Assembly (NCBI RefSeq): GCF_949628215.1
Contig: NC_134286.1
Location: 2,046,001-2,110,000, forward strand
From: Phalacrocorax aristotelis
Lineage: Eukaryota > Chordata > Aves > Suliformes > Phalacrocoracidae
DNA length: 64,000 nt
Reading direction: 5' to 3'
The translations under genes and the position numbers were made by a program. Positions within the stretch are counted from its first letter, which is position 1, and every line of letters starts with the position of its first letter. The notes under the pieces were generated by a model. It searched no databases and had not been told where the DNA came from. It saw nothing but the letters and a program-made list of their open reading frames with translations. Positions 12,801 through 24,485 of the stretch are shown here, in pieces.

Positions 12801-15800
12801 GGCTTCAGTGGCCCCTCGGTTCTGGCTCCCCCCAGCCCAGAAAAGCAGCCCAGAAAGCGAGCAGGCTCTTGCCTGGACCCGCCTGGGGAGGGAACAGGCT
12901 GGTGGAGGTGTGGGGGCTGCACATCACCATGCAGCCTGCCCGGCACTGTCCGAGCCTGGTGTCCCTGTCCCCTGGTGACATCTTGCAGCTCAGCCCAAGG
13001 CTCTAGGAACTCACCCCCGTGGTCTTGAACTTCTGCCACATGTAGCTGTCCCGGGAGCCCCGCTCATACCGGTACGTGGGTGGGAAGGAGATGTCACCCT
13101 CGCCTGGGAACCAAGACACAGAGGTGACACAGAGGCCAGCATCCCTGCCTGTCCCCACAGCTGCAACCGGCCAGGGAGGGACCCCATGGGGTGCCATGGT
13201 CCCTGCTCAAGGCTCACACCGATGGCTGACACCCCTGGCCCCTCTGACTGTCCCTGTGCTTGCACGCTCTCGGGATGCAGAGCCCAGGGACCTGCTCGGG
13301 GGGGGCTTGCACGGTGCACGTTGATGTCCCCAGGCTTTCAGCACCTCGTGCAGGTCTGTTCTGGGACAGGGCCCCGTGTGCTGGAGGTGCTGCTGTCTTG
13401 GTGAGGGGAGCAGTGCCCTTGTTCCCGCACTCACTGAATCGCAGGAACACCTTGTTCTTCTCCCGCTCCAGGTTGAGCTGGTCGACAGCCAGGAGGGCTT
13501 CAAATTCCTTCTTGGTTATATGGGCAAGGATGTCCTGCGCCGGGGGAGGAAGGCATGGTGAGCCCCCGCTCCTCTCACCCCTGCGGCTGCACCGGCGCTG
13601 CCGCCAGCATGCTGCCGGCCCCAGCCACGATGCCTGCAGGGTCCCACCTGCACGTCCATGTCCAGGCGATAGTTGAGGTCCCCGAACCAGAAGAGGTGGG
13701 TGAAGCGCAGGGTGAGGTCAAAGGCGCTAAGCCTCTTGTCGCCCAGGACCAGAGAACGCAGGATGTCACTGTAGTTCTGGTTACGCCTGTGGTGGGGAGG
13801 TTAGCACCGCGTTAGGCACCCCGGCAACACCTCATCCTCATCCTGTCCCTGCTGGGGGGGACAGAGACAGGGACAGCCCCACGGGGCTCCTCCAGCCCTC
13901 TGAGACATTCTCCTGCCCCAGCACAACCCTGTCATGTCCATGTGTCCTGTCATGTCCAGGTGTCCTCCCACCTCCACCTCCACCCTCCACCCTCCACCCT
14001 CCACCCTCCACCCCCCACCCCCCACCCCCCACCCCCCACCCCCCCCCCCCCCCCGGCCCTTCCATCACCTGTGGGTTTTTTCACTGCCGGAGGCCAGGTG
14101 GCAGTTGACGAAGCCAAAGGAGGTCCCGTTGAAAAGGAAGGAGACGCCCACAGCTCCCTTGTTCCCTGCAGGGATGTGCCAGGCAATGAGCTCTCTGGGG
14201 GCCTGGGAGGCTCAGGCTGGCCCTCAGGATGGCCCCCAGGTTGCCCCCTTGCCCTGGGGCATCCCCCCATCCCTACCCAGCGTGTTGGCAATCCCAGTTT
14301 TCACGCTGGAGGTGTGGACGTGGCTGATGCGCCGCTCATGCTCGGGCTTCACCAGCACCACGATCTTGATGCTCCAGAGGCATTGCAGGGCGACCTGCAG
14401 CAGGGGTGGAGAAGCAGCAAGATGAGTTAACCCATCCCTGAGAGGTGGCTCTGGGGAGGGCACCGCCTGCATGGAGCCCATAGGGCACAGGAGGTTCCCT
14501 GGGTTGCGTTTGGGGTGGGAGAGGACCCTGGGTTTGGGGTGAGAGCCCTGGGGCAATGGCTGCTGGCAACCAGCTCCCCATGACTGCTGGTGGATGTCTT
14601 TAGCCTGCTCAGCACCGGGTGCCTCCCCAGGCACAGTCAGAGGGGTCCAGGCTACACTCCGACGTTACCACTCGGTAGTCGATGGCCATCAGGGTCTTCA
14701 GAGATGCACGGAGGAACTCAACCCACTCGCGGTCGCCCAGGGAGTTCTCCTGGGTGCCGATAACGTAGATGTCATGGGGGATGCAGGCAGTGGTCTCGTC
14801 CTGCGTGCGTCCCAAGCCCCTTGAGGTCAGCCAGGAGGCGAGGGAGCGGGGCGGCGGCGTGCTGCCTGCAGGCAGGGGACAGCAGGTCATTGCAAGGTGG
14901 GCAATGTGCCAGGTTCCTCGAGCTCCTCTCCAACCCCACACCCTATGCACCTCCAGGAGCCACCGGGGACGGGAAGCATCGTGCCAACCCCATGGTTCAC
15001 CCACGCACATCCCAGTCTGATGCTGGGATTTACTGCTACCACCCAAAAGCCTCCCAGTACCCCAGTTCCTGTGTTTCCCTGGGCGAGTGGAGCACAGATA
15101 AACCTGAAAGAGGCCAAGTCAGAGTCTTCTCCAGCCACCTCCTCCCACCGAGGACCAGCTTGGACCTCAGGTTTCCTGAGGCAGCCCCCTGCAGCCTTCA
15201 CCCTCCAAAACCCACGCGGGCTCAGGACGAGACACAACAGCCTCCCAGGACAATATGACCTTATCCTGGTCCCTTACCCATGTTCCATGTCCCGACGTAC
15301 ACTGAGATGAGCTCAGGCTCATCCAGCTTGGAGTGCTGGATCTTCATCAGCTGCAGCAGCTGGCAAAAGGCCTCTCGCTTCTGCGGGACATATGGGTGTC
15401 TTAGGGTCCCAAAAGGGAGCTAGGAGCTGCAGCACCCCCAGAGGTGCCGGTGATGGGGTCAGGGGGACATCACCCCCAGGCATAGGAGCTGGCTTGCAGG
15501 TGTGGTCTCAACCCTGAGGCCACTCACGTGCTGCATCAGTACATAACGGCTCTGTATTCCCCCAGGGCACCCCGTGAGCACAGCTGGTGCCGCTTACCCG
15601 CGCGCTGGGGAAGATGAAGTCTCTGCTCAGGCTCCTCTGTGACTCCCGGTCGTACACCAGCCTCACCTTGCTCTGCATGCTCTGGTATTTGATCAGCTGC
15701 AGGACTGAACGCTGGGAGTGAGGAGGGCAGTGGTGGCCCCCCGCCTCCCACCATGGGGGAGGCAGGCAGCGTGGGATGGATGCTCAGGGTGCGAACATGT

Positions 15801-18800
15801 CTGCAGCACATCACCCTGGCATCAGGCCTGTGCCAGGGCATCCCGTGGCCCCACAACACCCCATTGGCAGTCAATGGGGGCAGCCAGCACCCGCTTACTT
15901 TTATCCTGTGGGATGGTCTCCTCTGGGGATCCGCTGCCCCGCTTGGTGATGGCCACTGTGCCCGACTCCACGTCCACCGTCAGGGTTGCCCGCTGCGACT
16001 TGCCCACCTTCACCTGCAGATGGGGACGCGGCTCCTCAGTCAGTCCCATGCCTCCCCTGCCCGAACAGCGATGCCAGGGCCCCTCCGTGCCCCTCCACCC
16101 TCACCTCGAAGCTCTGCACCGCCAGGGGCTTGGCAGCTGGCGGGGGGGCTGCTGCCATGCTGGGCAGCACCAGGTTGTGCCTCGACACCGTCTCCTGCAG
16201 TGACTTCAGCACCTGCCAGAGAGATGGTCACCGGTCTGGGGACACAGGGCTAACTGGGAGCCCTGGGCACCCTCTGCCAGCCCGTTCTTCCCCGAGGGGC
16301 ACCCTGGGGCTGTGCCACTGCTGGCAGCTTGCTTTGATGGAGGATTTAGTTTAGGTGAGGGGTTTGCTGGAGCAGAGTGAGGTTCCCAGCCTGGGGCACT
16401 GGCACAGCTGTGGTTAGCAGCGGCCATGCTCCCCCTGCACCCAGCCAGGCTTCCCCAGCCTGGCATCACAGGGGTGGGCAGGCACCTTCTTCTCCAGCGA
16501 AGAGAGGAGATGGTTGACAGTAGATATCTTGTTGAGGAGCAGCTCAAGGTCTGGATCACTGGTCAGGAGACCCTGAGAGGAAGGACAGACATTTTTGGAG
16601 CAGCATGGTGGCACTGGACCAGTGCGTTCCTCCCCACATGTCCGGGCTGCACCCCATGATGTGGGGGTCCCTGGGGTCTGGCAGAGGAAAAAGCTTCCTC
16701 CCCACCGTGTTCTGGACATGCAGGAATGAGTCTCTGCTTGTCCCCAGGACACAGGGAGCCAGGTCCCCTCTGCCAGCCACAGCAACACCAGCACACAGAG
16801 CACCCGGGGAACACTGGCAGCACCACGGGGCGTGCAGCACCTTTGGGTGCCAAGAGGGGCTGTGGCAGCCCAAGGGGGGCTCACCTGCTCCCTGGCTGGG
16901 CTGCGAGGGGACGCAGGGGGGTCAAACACCCTGGCCAGTGTCTCCAGACCTGCCAACGTGAAGTCAATCTCACTGCGGAGGAGAGAAGCAGGTGAGAGTC
17001 AGCGCAGGCATCTCCTGAGCCTCAGTGGTGATGCTCAGCCACCATGAAGGGGACAGGGATGAGGCAGGGGGCCCCGGGGCTGCCCCCCCAGGCCACTCGC
17101 CTGTGCAGTGCCCGGCAGGCGGTGACGAGCGCGGTGCTGAGATGGCGCAGCTGCGGGTGCCCGTGGCGCAGCGCCTCCAGGTCCAGCTGCACGTGGTGGT
17201 TCAGGTACTCGGCCATGAAGCCCATAAAGTCACTGGCTGGGCTGCAAGGGCGGATGGGCATCTTTGGATATATCCCCACCCACCAGGCGTGCTACCATCG
17301 CAATGGGGGGGGTGGCCGTGCCCACCCCACCATCACCATCAGCCTGGGGTGGGCAGGGGCAGGTTACCTGCTGTGGACCTGCTCCTGCAGCCTCTGGTGC
17401 AGCTGCTGCGAGATGTGGGTCCGGCCGGCAACGGGAGCGCCGAGCCACGTGCCTGCCCCGGCTCCCCCAGCCACGCTCGCCGCCTGCCCGCTGCCTCGGC
17501 CATCCTCCCCATCTGCGGGCAGAGGACAGCCAGCTCAGCGGGACCCCCTCCCCACTCGCAGCCTGGCACAGTCCCCGCTGCCCCCTCCGCGGCTCACCCG
17601 AGTCCTCGTCGGCCGCCTGCCTTGCCCGGTGCACAGGGTAGAGCAGGGGTGTCACCAGCCCGTTGTTGGGCTGTTGGTAGGCACCGATCAGGTCGGGGAG
17701 GGTGCGGAAGCACTTGGCCTGGATGCCCTGGATGGTCTGTGGAGGCAGAGAGGGGACAAGTACAGTAACGTCCCCCCCTTTCCACCAGTTCTGCATGCCA
17801 GGGCAGCCCCCTGCTGGGCTGCAGACCAGCCTGCCATGTCGACCGGGTCCGCCCCCCAGAATGTGAGCTGTAAATGCCAGCTGGATGCCAGCCCCATGCG
17901 AGGCTCACCCTGGCCGCTGGCAGGGCAGCAGAGCAAGGAGAGGAGTGCAGACATCTGCCTCGGGCAGCAGACGGGGGTGCTCCCTAGGGACTCTCGGGAA
18001 GCTCTTTTTAGGGTGTTAGAAGGGGTGGCTGCAGAGAGCCAGGTACTGTGAGAAACCACAGTGACACCAAAGAGGGGAAGCGAGGCCGAGCTGGCGGCCA
18101 GGACAGACATTGTGGGGACAGATGTCATGGGGATCGGGGCCGTGTAGCCAGGGTGGGGCAGGGGACAGTGGCAGAAAGGGGACAAGCAGTTTGCTGCACC
18201 ACACCGGGTGGGCTGGCAGCAGCCATGGGGCCAGCGGGGAGGCAGCCTTCCCAGGCGGCCCCATGCTGAAGCGGGGGCTGCAAAGTGCTCGCATCCTGCC
18301 GTGCTGGGCGTTGCAGGCAGCTCGTGCAAAAAGCAAACCGCACCGCTCGCTCGCAGCACTGGCGTGCCGGGGAGGGCAGGCAGACGCCACCTCTCCGGGC
18401 GCTGCACAGGGTGGGCGGGGGAGGCGAGAACCCCGGCCCCTTTGCACCTGCATCCTGCCCACGCCCCAGCTCGCAGCTGGTTGCCCACCCAGCACGGCGC
18501 CTGGAGGTGTTAGCCAGGGCAGGGAGTGCATGCCGGTGGCACCCAGCCTCGGGGCACCTGCCACTGCACCCACCTGGACAGACAGCAGCCCCTCATCATC
18601 AGGGAGGATGCGATAAGTGTGGACATGCCGCTGGAACCTAGGAAAGAGCAGACGAGGGTCCCCCATTGTGCCCCCCACAACAACGTGGGCACTTGGCAGC
18701 GCTGGGGAGTGTTTAGCACCCAGCGCTGATGCAAATGCCCTGTCCCCTCTGCAGAGAGAGGAACTGAGCTCTCATTTCTGGAAAGAAAAGCATCACCCTC

Positions 18801-20045
18801 AGCTCTGGGTCTGCACCCGTTTGAAGGGGAGGATGCGCTGTGTCCCCCTGCCCCCAAACAACACCTTGCCTGCAGCGGGCATGGCCAGCGCACACCGGGG
18901 GCTTGGTCACGTCTCTGCCACCATTCACTGGGGCACCTCCGGTCCCGTGGCTCCATGTGGCATCGAGGGTTTTCAGCCAGCCAGAGCCCAGCACCATGCT
19001 CCCCATGACTGCGACAGCATGGTCGTAGTCACTCCGAGGCTACTGCACATCCCTGCCCATGTCACCGTCCCGTCTGGCATCGGCGTGACCTCTGACTTGG
19101 TGCCAGGATGCTGGCAGAGCGGGGGCAGCTGCTAGCTGAACCCCCGGCATGTCCTGCACCGCCTGCCCCCCACACCCCTCGGCACCATGTGTTTGCAATT
19201 TGTCCCGTGCACCAGGCCAGCCCAGCCGTAGAAAAGGGGGTGGCATCCTGCCAAACCTGCCGAGGCGCCGCCCCGCGCGCTCCCCGCTGCAGACGTGTCG
19301 CTCGGCCGCAGGAAGGGTGCAGGCAGCAGGAAGGGTGCAGGCAGCCCCAGCAGCAATGCTCTCAGGGGCTGTAAGCCAGGTCCCAGGCATGGAGAAGTTG
19401 GCAGGGGGGCCCCGTGGGCGGCGGGAGAGGCAGCCCTGGTGTCCCGGCAGCTCAGATGTTAACAGTGGGCGTCACGGTCCGGATGCGGCCGTGTTGGGAG
19501 TTGGAAGGAGAGGGGATGTTTGTTTTCGCAGAGGGAGGGAGATGCAAGTCAGCCTCTCCCATTCCTGCTCACAGGGCTGGGATGGCGGGCAGCCCAAAAT
19601 AGTTTGGCATGCCCTGGATCTTGGGCTCTCCCTTCAGCAACTCCGGTGCTGTCAGGGCTGCTGGCCCAGGCTTCTGCCTGCTCCCAAGGAGATAGGGTTC
19701 TCCACTGGTCTAACATGTGAATCACTCGAAACCCCCAGTGCCAGAGAGCTGGCACCCCACTCGCCCCATCGGCATTCCTGCAGAAGGCTTTTCCGCGAGG
19801 TCTCAGCGATGCCAGGAGTGGCGTGCACAGAGTGGGGAGAGAGACAGAGGGACCCCAGCAAGGGACAAGAGAGAGAAACCACAAGCAGAAGCCAGGCAGG
19901 TGACTCACAGAAGGCAGAGGGCATATGCCCCCGAGACGGACTCGCTGTCCCGCACCAGGAAGCATCCATCCCGCCCGGCCTTGGCCAGCAGCTCCTCCGC
20001 CACCACGCGACTGATGTCCCGGTGGTACCAGCTTGCTGCTGCCAT
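9817..20045 (-). CDS. SH2-domain inositol polyphosphate 5-phosphatase, SHIP2/INPPL1-type paralog
   Basis: Removes the 5-phosphate of PtdIns(3,4,5)P3 below activated receptors. Exons (- strand, 5' to 3'): 19909-20045, 18574-18637, 17598-17736, 17368-17512, 17101-17241, 16885-16972, 16486-16572, 16105-16212, 15899-16013, 15598-15704, 15278-15380, 14669-14865, 14277-14394, 14069-14165, 13648-13786, 13435-13534, 13015-13103, 12698-12779, 12533-12622, 12315-12431, 12133-12221, 11835-11922, 11446-11601, 11187-11268, 10629-11108, 10179-10265, 9817-9931. They total 3360 nt, 1119 residues, in phase throughout. The SH2 domain starts at residue 5 with FLVRDSES. Both catalytic motifs are intact: WFGDLNYR and PSWCDRIL. 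GTWNMG and GIANTLGNKG are also present. A C2-like region, an NPAY motif, a low-complexity tail and a SAM-like end (HGWDHLEMFR) follow. SHIP1 lacks a SAM domain, so this is SHIP2-like (human SHIP2 has 1258 residues). The only upstream in-frame start is GTG, so the ATG at 20045 is used. One intron starts with GC. Confidence 0.92.
13966..14054. repeat. CCACCC-type minisatellite ending in a poly-C run
   Basis: Short units of the CACCCTC / CACCCCC type grade into an uninterrupted C run. The tract lies inside intron 14 of the SHIP-type gene, starting about 15 bases past the donor of exon 14069-14165. Because the gene is on the - strand, the transcript carries runs of G here (GGGGGGTGGGGGG units), enough for a G-quadruplex. 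Length is probably polymorphic or imperfectly assembled. Confidence 0.9.
17095..17101 (-). other. GC-type (non-GT) splice donor in the SHIP-type gene
   Basis: The exon ending at 17101 reads CACAG on the - strand and is followed by GCGAGT rather than GT. The next exon (16972) joins in phase (AG plus T gives Ser, then Glu-Ile-Asp), matching the corresponding stretch of SHIP2. I see no nearby GT donor that keeps the frame. GC-AG introns are a known minor class. Confidence 0.75.
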
Positions 20046-21986
20046 TGTCCGAAGCGGCAGGACACCAGCTGTGCTGTGTCCCTGTCCCAGCCCCGCATCA
20101 GGGCTCAGCGGCAGGTGCTGGGTGGTGTAGGGCAACCAGCCCACCAGTTCCTCAGCGAGACAGTGGCAGGAGGTCCCAGCAGGTGATGTACAGCCACCGA
20201 GGTGATGCTTAAGGGGACAGGGTGCCCCGTGGCCAAGCGGTGTGGCAGGAGCCGGACCGGGGGGGGAGCTGGGGAAGGCTGGAGGTCAAGACACTTCTCA
20301 TCGCAGGGGGCTCCAGCCTGCAGGGTGCACAGGGGCAGGGAGGCACAGATCAGAAAACGGCTCTTCCCCGCAGGGGAATCATCCCATGCTGCCACCCCAG
20401 CCCCGGGGCCATCATCCTGCCCCAGTGCACAGTGAGGACAGGCCGTGCTGGCATCCCGGCGGCACGCGGAGGCCTGGACCTCACCCGACACACTCACCGT
20501 CCCTTGCAGACACAGTGCGGGACTCCTGCGGCTCTTGTGGGGTGCTGCGGGCAATGAGCCAACCTTTCAGGGTGCAGCCAAGCAAGAGAGGAGCCGCGAT
20601 GCTGCACCAGTGCTCTTGGCTTCCTCCCAAAGGGCACACCAGCAGCCCTGCCTGGCACACGCTGCCTGTTGGGGTGGCCGTGTGGGGTCAGGCAGCACCC
20701 ACGCCGGTGCCCCCGCTCCCTGCCCCACCGGCCAGGCCCACCCACTCCGTGCCCCGTGCTGCTCGCGCGGCACCGCGGCGGCCGCCGTGCTCTTCCTCCT
20801 TCTCTGCGCTCTGCTCTCCCCACTGCCAGGACCAGCCTCCTCGCTCCTCCTCCCGCTCCAGCTCCGCTACGGGGGGAAGCCTGCAGCCACGCTGGGCTGA
20901 GCATGGCAGGGTGCAGGCAGGAGCAGTCCTGGAGCAGGGGGTCTGCCCCCACCCCACTCCCCGCTGCCCGTTTTCCCCAGGGGCGAGGGGTGATGGTGGG
21001 GAGGTCCCTCAGACAGGACCCCGGGAGAGGGAACTGTCAGTGGTGTGGCAGTGGCAGCAAGCCCCTAAAATGCATTTGGGGTGGTGGGCAGGCAGGCAGC
21101 TTGTGAGCAGAAACCAGGCTGCCTGCTCCCGGGGAGCTTGCTGCCCCTGCCAAGGCTGAGCTCTGCCACTTGCTGCTGGTTGCACAGAGACAGAGGTGCT
21201 GCAGGTATCGGGCGGACGAGCAAGCCGGGCACCCGTAATCACATTCATGTCACCCCATCTGTGGGTGCCCTGACTCCAGGCAGAAGGGAAATGGGGTTCA
21301 AGGGCTGCCGGGAGGGGGTCGGGAAGACAGGAGGCTTTTCCTGGCTGCAAACAGCACTAGGGTTCCTGCAGCTCCCAGGCGCAGACCCAGAGGTTTTGCT
21401 CCTCGTGGCAAGCAGTGAGCAGGCCGTGCACGCGCCAGCGGCCGCCTGGGCAAGGGGCTGGCTCGAGCTGCACTAGGGTGATTAGCACTGATTAATTACA
21501 GATGAGTAGCAGCCACCATCTGCTGCCAGGGTGTCTGGCGGACTCCTGCCAGAGGAGGATGAGGATGGAGGGCCAAATCAAGCTGTGCTCCCAGCTGTCT
21601 GCCACCCTTGATATCACAAGCCATCCTCTGCAGCCATGAGCCCAACAAAAAGGGACTGACCACACCTCTGCCTGCCCCAGCCCGCAAGTGCAGACGTGCC
21701 AAAAGCCCCTGCCGAGGCTTCCTCCTGGGCTGCTGCCCTCAAGAGGAACCTGTGGCCAGGGCCACTGAGAAGTCAGCCCGCTAGATTTTGGGCTGGCAGC
21801 TCTGGGCTGCACGGCAGCAATATCATCTTTCACCAGCACCTGCCATGGGGACACGCAGTGATGGCGGGTCTGTGCAGGGATGGCAGCTGGAGACCCCCAT
21901 CCTGCTGGAAACCCACCAGTGCTGCTCCCTCCCGTTACTTAACAGCGTGGCAGTAATTCCCCGCCGCTGCGGAGGCGCCTGGCTTC

Positions 21987-22015
21987 GGATTAATGCCGTC
22001 TGCGCCACTTAATCC
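21987..22015. promoter_or_regulatory. Paired OTX/CRX-type homeodomain sites upstream of ARR3
   Basis: GGATTA at 21987-21992 and its reverse complement TAATCC at 22010-22015 lie 23 bases apart, start to start, in an otherwise GC-rich stretch. These are core CRX/OTX2 binding words typical of photoreceptor enhancers. Further copies sit at 22720-22725 and 22853-22858, and in ARR3 intron 1 at 25057-25062. Assignment to ARR3 is inference from proximity. Confidence 0.45.
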
Positions 22016-22935
22016 AGATCAGGGGAGGAAGACCTGGAGCTCTGAGGGGCTTTGAGAAATCAGTGGTGCTGGCTGTGGGCGTTTACGTAAGGTGGCCGCC
22101 ATGCGCAGTGCTGGAGGCTGAGCCGGGACGTTGCCAGATGCACCAGCACCGGCACCCGGGGAGTGCTGCCAGCACCTGGGGACAGTCATATTTTGGAAGG
22201 CAATGTGGGTTCACCAGTGCTCAGGGGGCTCCGGCTCCACCCGGGCTCCCTTCGGAGGGCAGACCCTGTGGATGAGGGCACCAAAGCAGGAGGATGCGGG
22301 AAGCCCCATGGCTGTTCACTAGGGAGGCAGGACACTGTCCGTCAGGAGCTGGAGATGAAGCTGGGCCCCCACGCGTTCCACCAGCCCCACATCCACCGAC
22401 GTCCTGCCCTGCTGGATGGGGATGACCGAGCTGTGCTTCACGCAGCACATGGACCTGGGGGGACGGGTGGGATAAGGCAGAGGAGAGGAGCCTTTGGCCA
22501 TTTATTAAACAGGAAAAAGGAAGAAGCCCTCTCTCATTTCCCTATTATTTTTAACACAGCGCTGCATCCCCCAGCTTCCTTCCCCGCCGCTTGGCTCGGC
22601 ACATAGCACAAGCACAGGAAGGGATACGTGGTCCGTCCATCTCACCACTCTTTTTCAGGGGAAATATATGCCCCCCACCCCACCTGGGCAAGTTTTCCCT
22701 GGATGAATCTACCCAGTTGGGATTAAATCAAGCTGAAGCCACCCATAATGAAATCTGCACTCCGTCCTCACCACACTCTGCAGATCCTACAGCCACGCTG
22801 ATCTCAGAGGCCTTATTAAGAGCCTAATGAAGAGCCGCAAACAGAGAGCTCAGGATTAGGTGCCCTGGGCATGGCGCTGGAGGCGGCCGCTCCACCATCC
22901 CCCCCCCAGCCAGACAGTGAGCGTCCAGGTGGGGC

Positions 22936-22972
22936 TGCTTCCTCCTCCTCCTCCTCCTCCTCCTCCTCTTCC
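22936..22972. repeat. CCT/TCC trinucleotide microsatellite
   Basis: About eleven consecutive TCC units, upstream of ARR3. One strand reads as poly-serine in an open frame, but nothing else supports coding. Confidence 0.9.
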
Positions 22973-24477
22973 ACCCCCCAGCGGGAAGGTCACAGTTCAC
23001 GTGTCCCCCCGACCTTGGCAGAAATAGCCCCTACTAATCTACAAACTAAGCAGCTCTCCTGTGTGCAATTAAAGAGATCACAAGTCCTGGCCTCGGGCAA
23101 CGCGTGCTGACAGCTAAAGCCCTGGGCAGCGGGGCTGGTGTGCTGCGGTGGCTCGCAGCGGCTCGTGGTGGCCTCCAGTGGCTCCTGGTGGCCCATGGGG
23201 CTGGGGCACAGGTGGGCTGAGTTTGGGAGGGGTTGGTACCCAGGTGCTGAAGGTCATTGAGTTGATCCAGGGGGCTGGGAGGAGGCTGCCAGCAGCTCTG
23301 CAATGGAGGCACAGAGGTGAGCAGGGATATCCTGACCTTGGTGCTCTGCTCTGGGGGCTGAGCCAGAACCAAGTGCATGCTCAAAGCAAAGGGTCTGGCC
23401 GAGCCAGCAAGGGCTTGAAGGATGCTGGATGTGAGGAAGGTGAGTGGGGCCTTAATGGAGCAGTTTGCAGGCTACCCTGGGCTGTCCTTGGAGTCTGTGC
23501 CCTGTCCCTAGGGCCAGCCCGGGGGCAGCACCCATGTGAGCATCCTGCAGCCACCCCTGCGGGAGGGGGATCCTGAGCACCAGCAGAGGCCGAGGAAGGG
23601 TGGTAGCAGGGAGCACTTCTCTCCTGGCAGGCCGTAAGGCAAATCCACGCTGCACTTTCAACAGCTTTTTATTTGCAGCAGCAAACCTTGAATTAATGAT
23701 GTGCGAATCGGTCAGGCGACACCAGCCTGCAGTGTTATGAAACGACGTGGGGGCTAAGCAGATTGCCCAGCAGTACTGGCGGACAGCAGCAGGTCTGTGT
23801 CTCACCACTGAGGGGTGGCCAGCCTTTCCCTGCTGCTTCAGGGGGGACCGAAGCCTGGCACAGAATCTGCCGCTGCCACCCTGAGCCTCATGTGTGCCTT
23901 CGTGCCATCACCTTGTTCACCAGCATCCCTGTGGCAAGGGTGTCCTAGACCACAACAGATCACCTCTAAGTGACCAGCCAGATGGGCACGTTGGCCAGGC
24001 AAGAAGCTGCCTGCACCTTCCGTCCATCTGTTAGCCATTCAGCAGTGTGTAAGGGAGGGATAAAACCAGGCAGGTCACTCCCTCCCCTCTGCCAGCACCA
24101 TCCACCCTCGTGCCCAGGGCAGGCCCAGCTCCACTTGCCTTAGGGGCAGTTGTAGAGAGCCCCCGTGGGAATCCGCGCCCCTGCCCGTTCCTCTGCCTGC
24201 ATCCCTACCCACCAGGAGCAGAGCTTCCACCTCAATTACCATCACCTCGCTCCTAAGCCCATTTTGCCAGTCTCCATAAGCTGCTTTCTCAGGGCTCCAG
24301 CAGCAGCTGTATTTATAGCCCACTCTTACTCATGAAGCATCTCCCCAATTAATAAACTAATAGGATTCTTCCCGAAAGTACCTCTCCCACAGCGCAAACA
24401 CACACACGCGCGCTACGCATCTCCAGCCAAAGCCAAGCAGGTGAGATCAGACGCCAGGGGAGGGACCGCTGAGGGGG

Positions 24478-24485
24478 TATAAGAA
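24478..24485 (+). promoter_or_regulatory. ARR3: TATA box of ARR3
   Basis: TATAAGAA lies about 100 bases upstream of a consensus donor at 24581, giving an expected start near 24508 and a short non-coding first exon of about 70 bases ending at 24580 (CACCAG/GTGAGT). Just upstream, 24343-24366 is AT-rich with ATTAATAAACTAATAGGATT, resembling homeodomain sites. A TATA promoter fits a highly expressed, cell-type-restricted photoreceptor gene. Confidence 0.6.

Larger units (their letters stand above)
20046..24477. other. Divergent intergenic region between the SHIP-type gene and ARR3
   Basis: About 4.4 kb between the two 5' ends. I see no certain exon. It contains several homeodomain-like AT islands in GC-rich surroundings: 21480-21500 (TGATTAATTACAG), 21985-22016, 22718-22728, 22810-22860 and 24340-24366. 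It also has a CCT triplet run (22936-22972) and one exon-like open stretch on the - strand (22319-22454). The islands look like regulatory sequence for the neighbouring photoreceptor gene. Confidence 0.45.

Noticed and set aside
9817-20045. Calling the phosphatase gene INPP5D (SHIP1)
   Set aside because: SHIP1 has no SAM domain, and its catalytic and SH2 residues fit less well. This gene ends in a SAM-like segment and follows SHIP2 sequence throughout.
20045-20144. An upstream in-frame start for the phosphatase at 20144
   Set aside because: That codon is GTG. The ATG at 20045 has good context and lies immediately before the SH2 domain, as expected.
22871-23110. Small frame with a poly-serine run
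   Set aside because: The serines come from the TCC microsatellite; nothing else supports coding.
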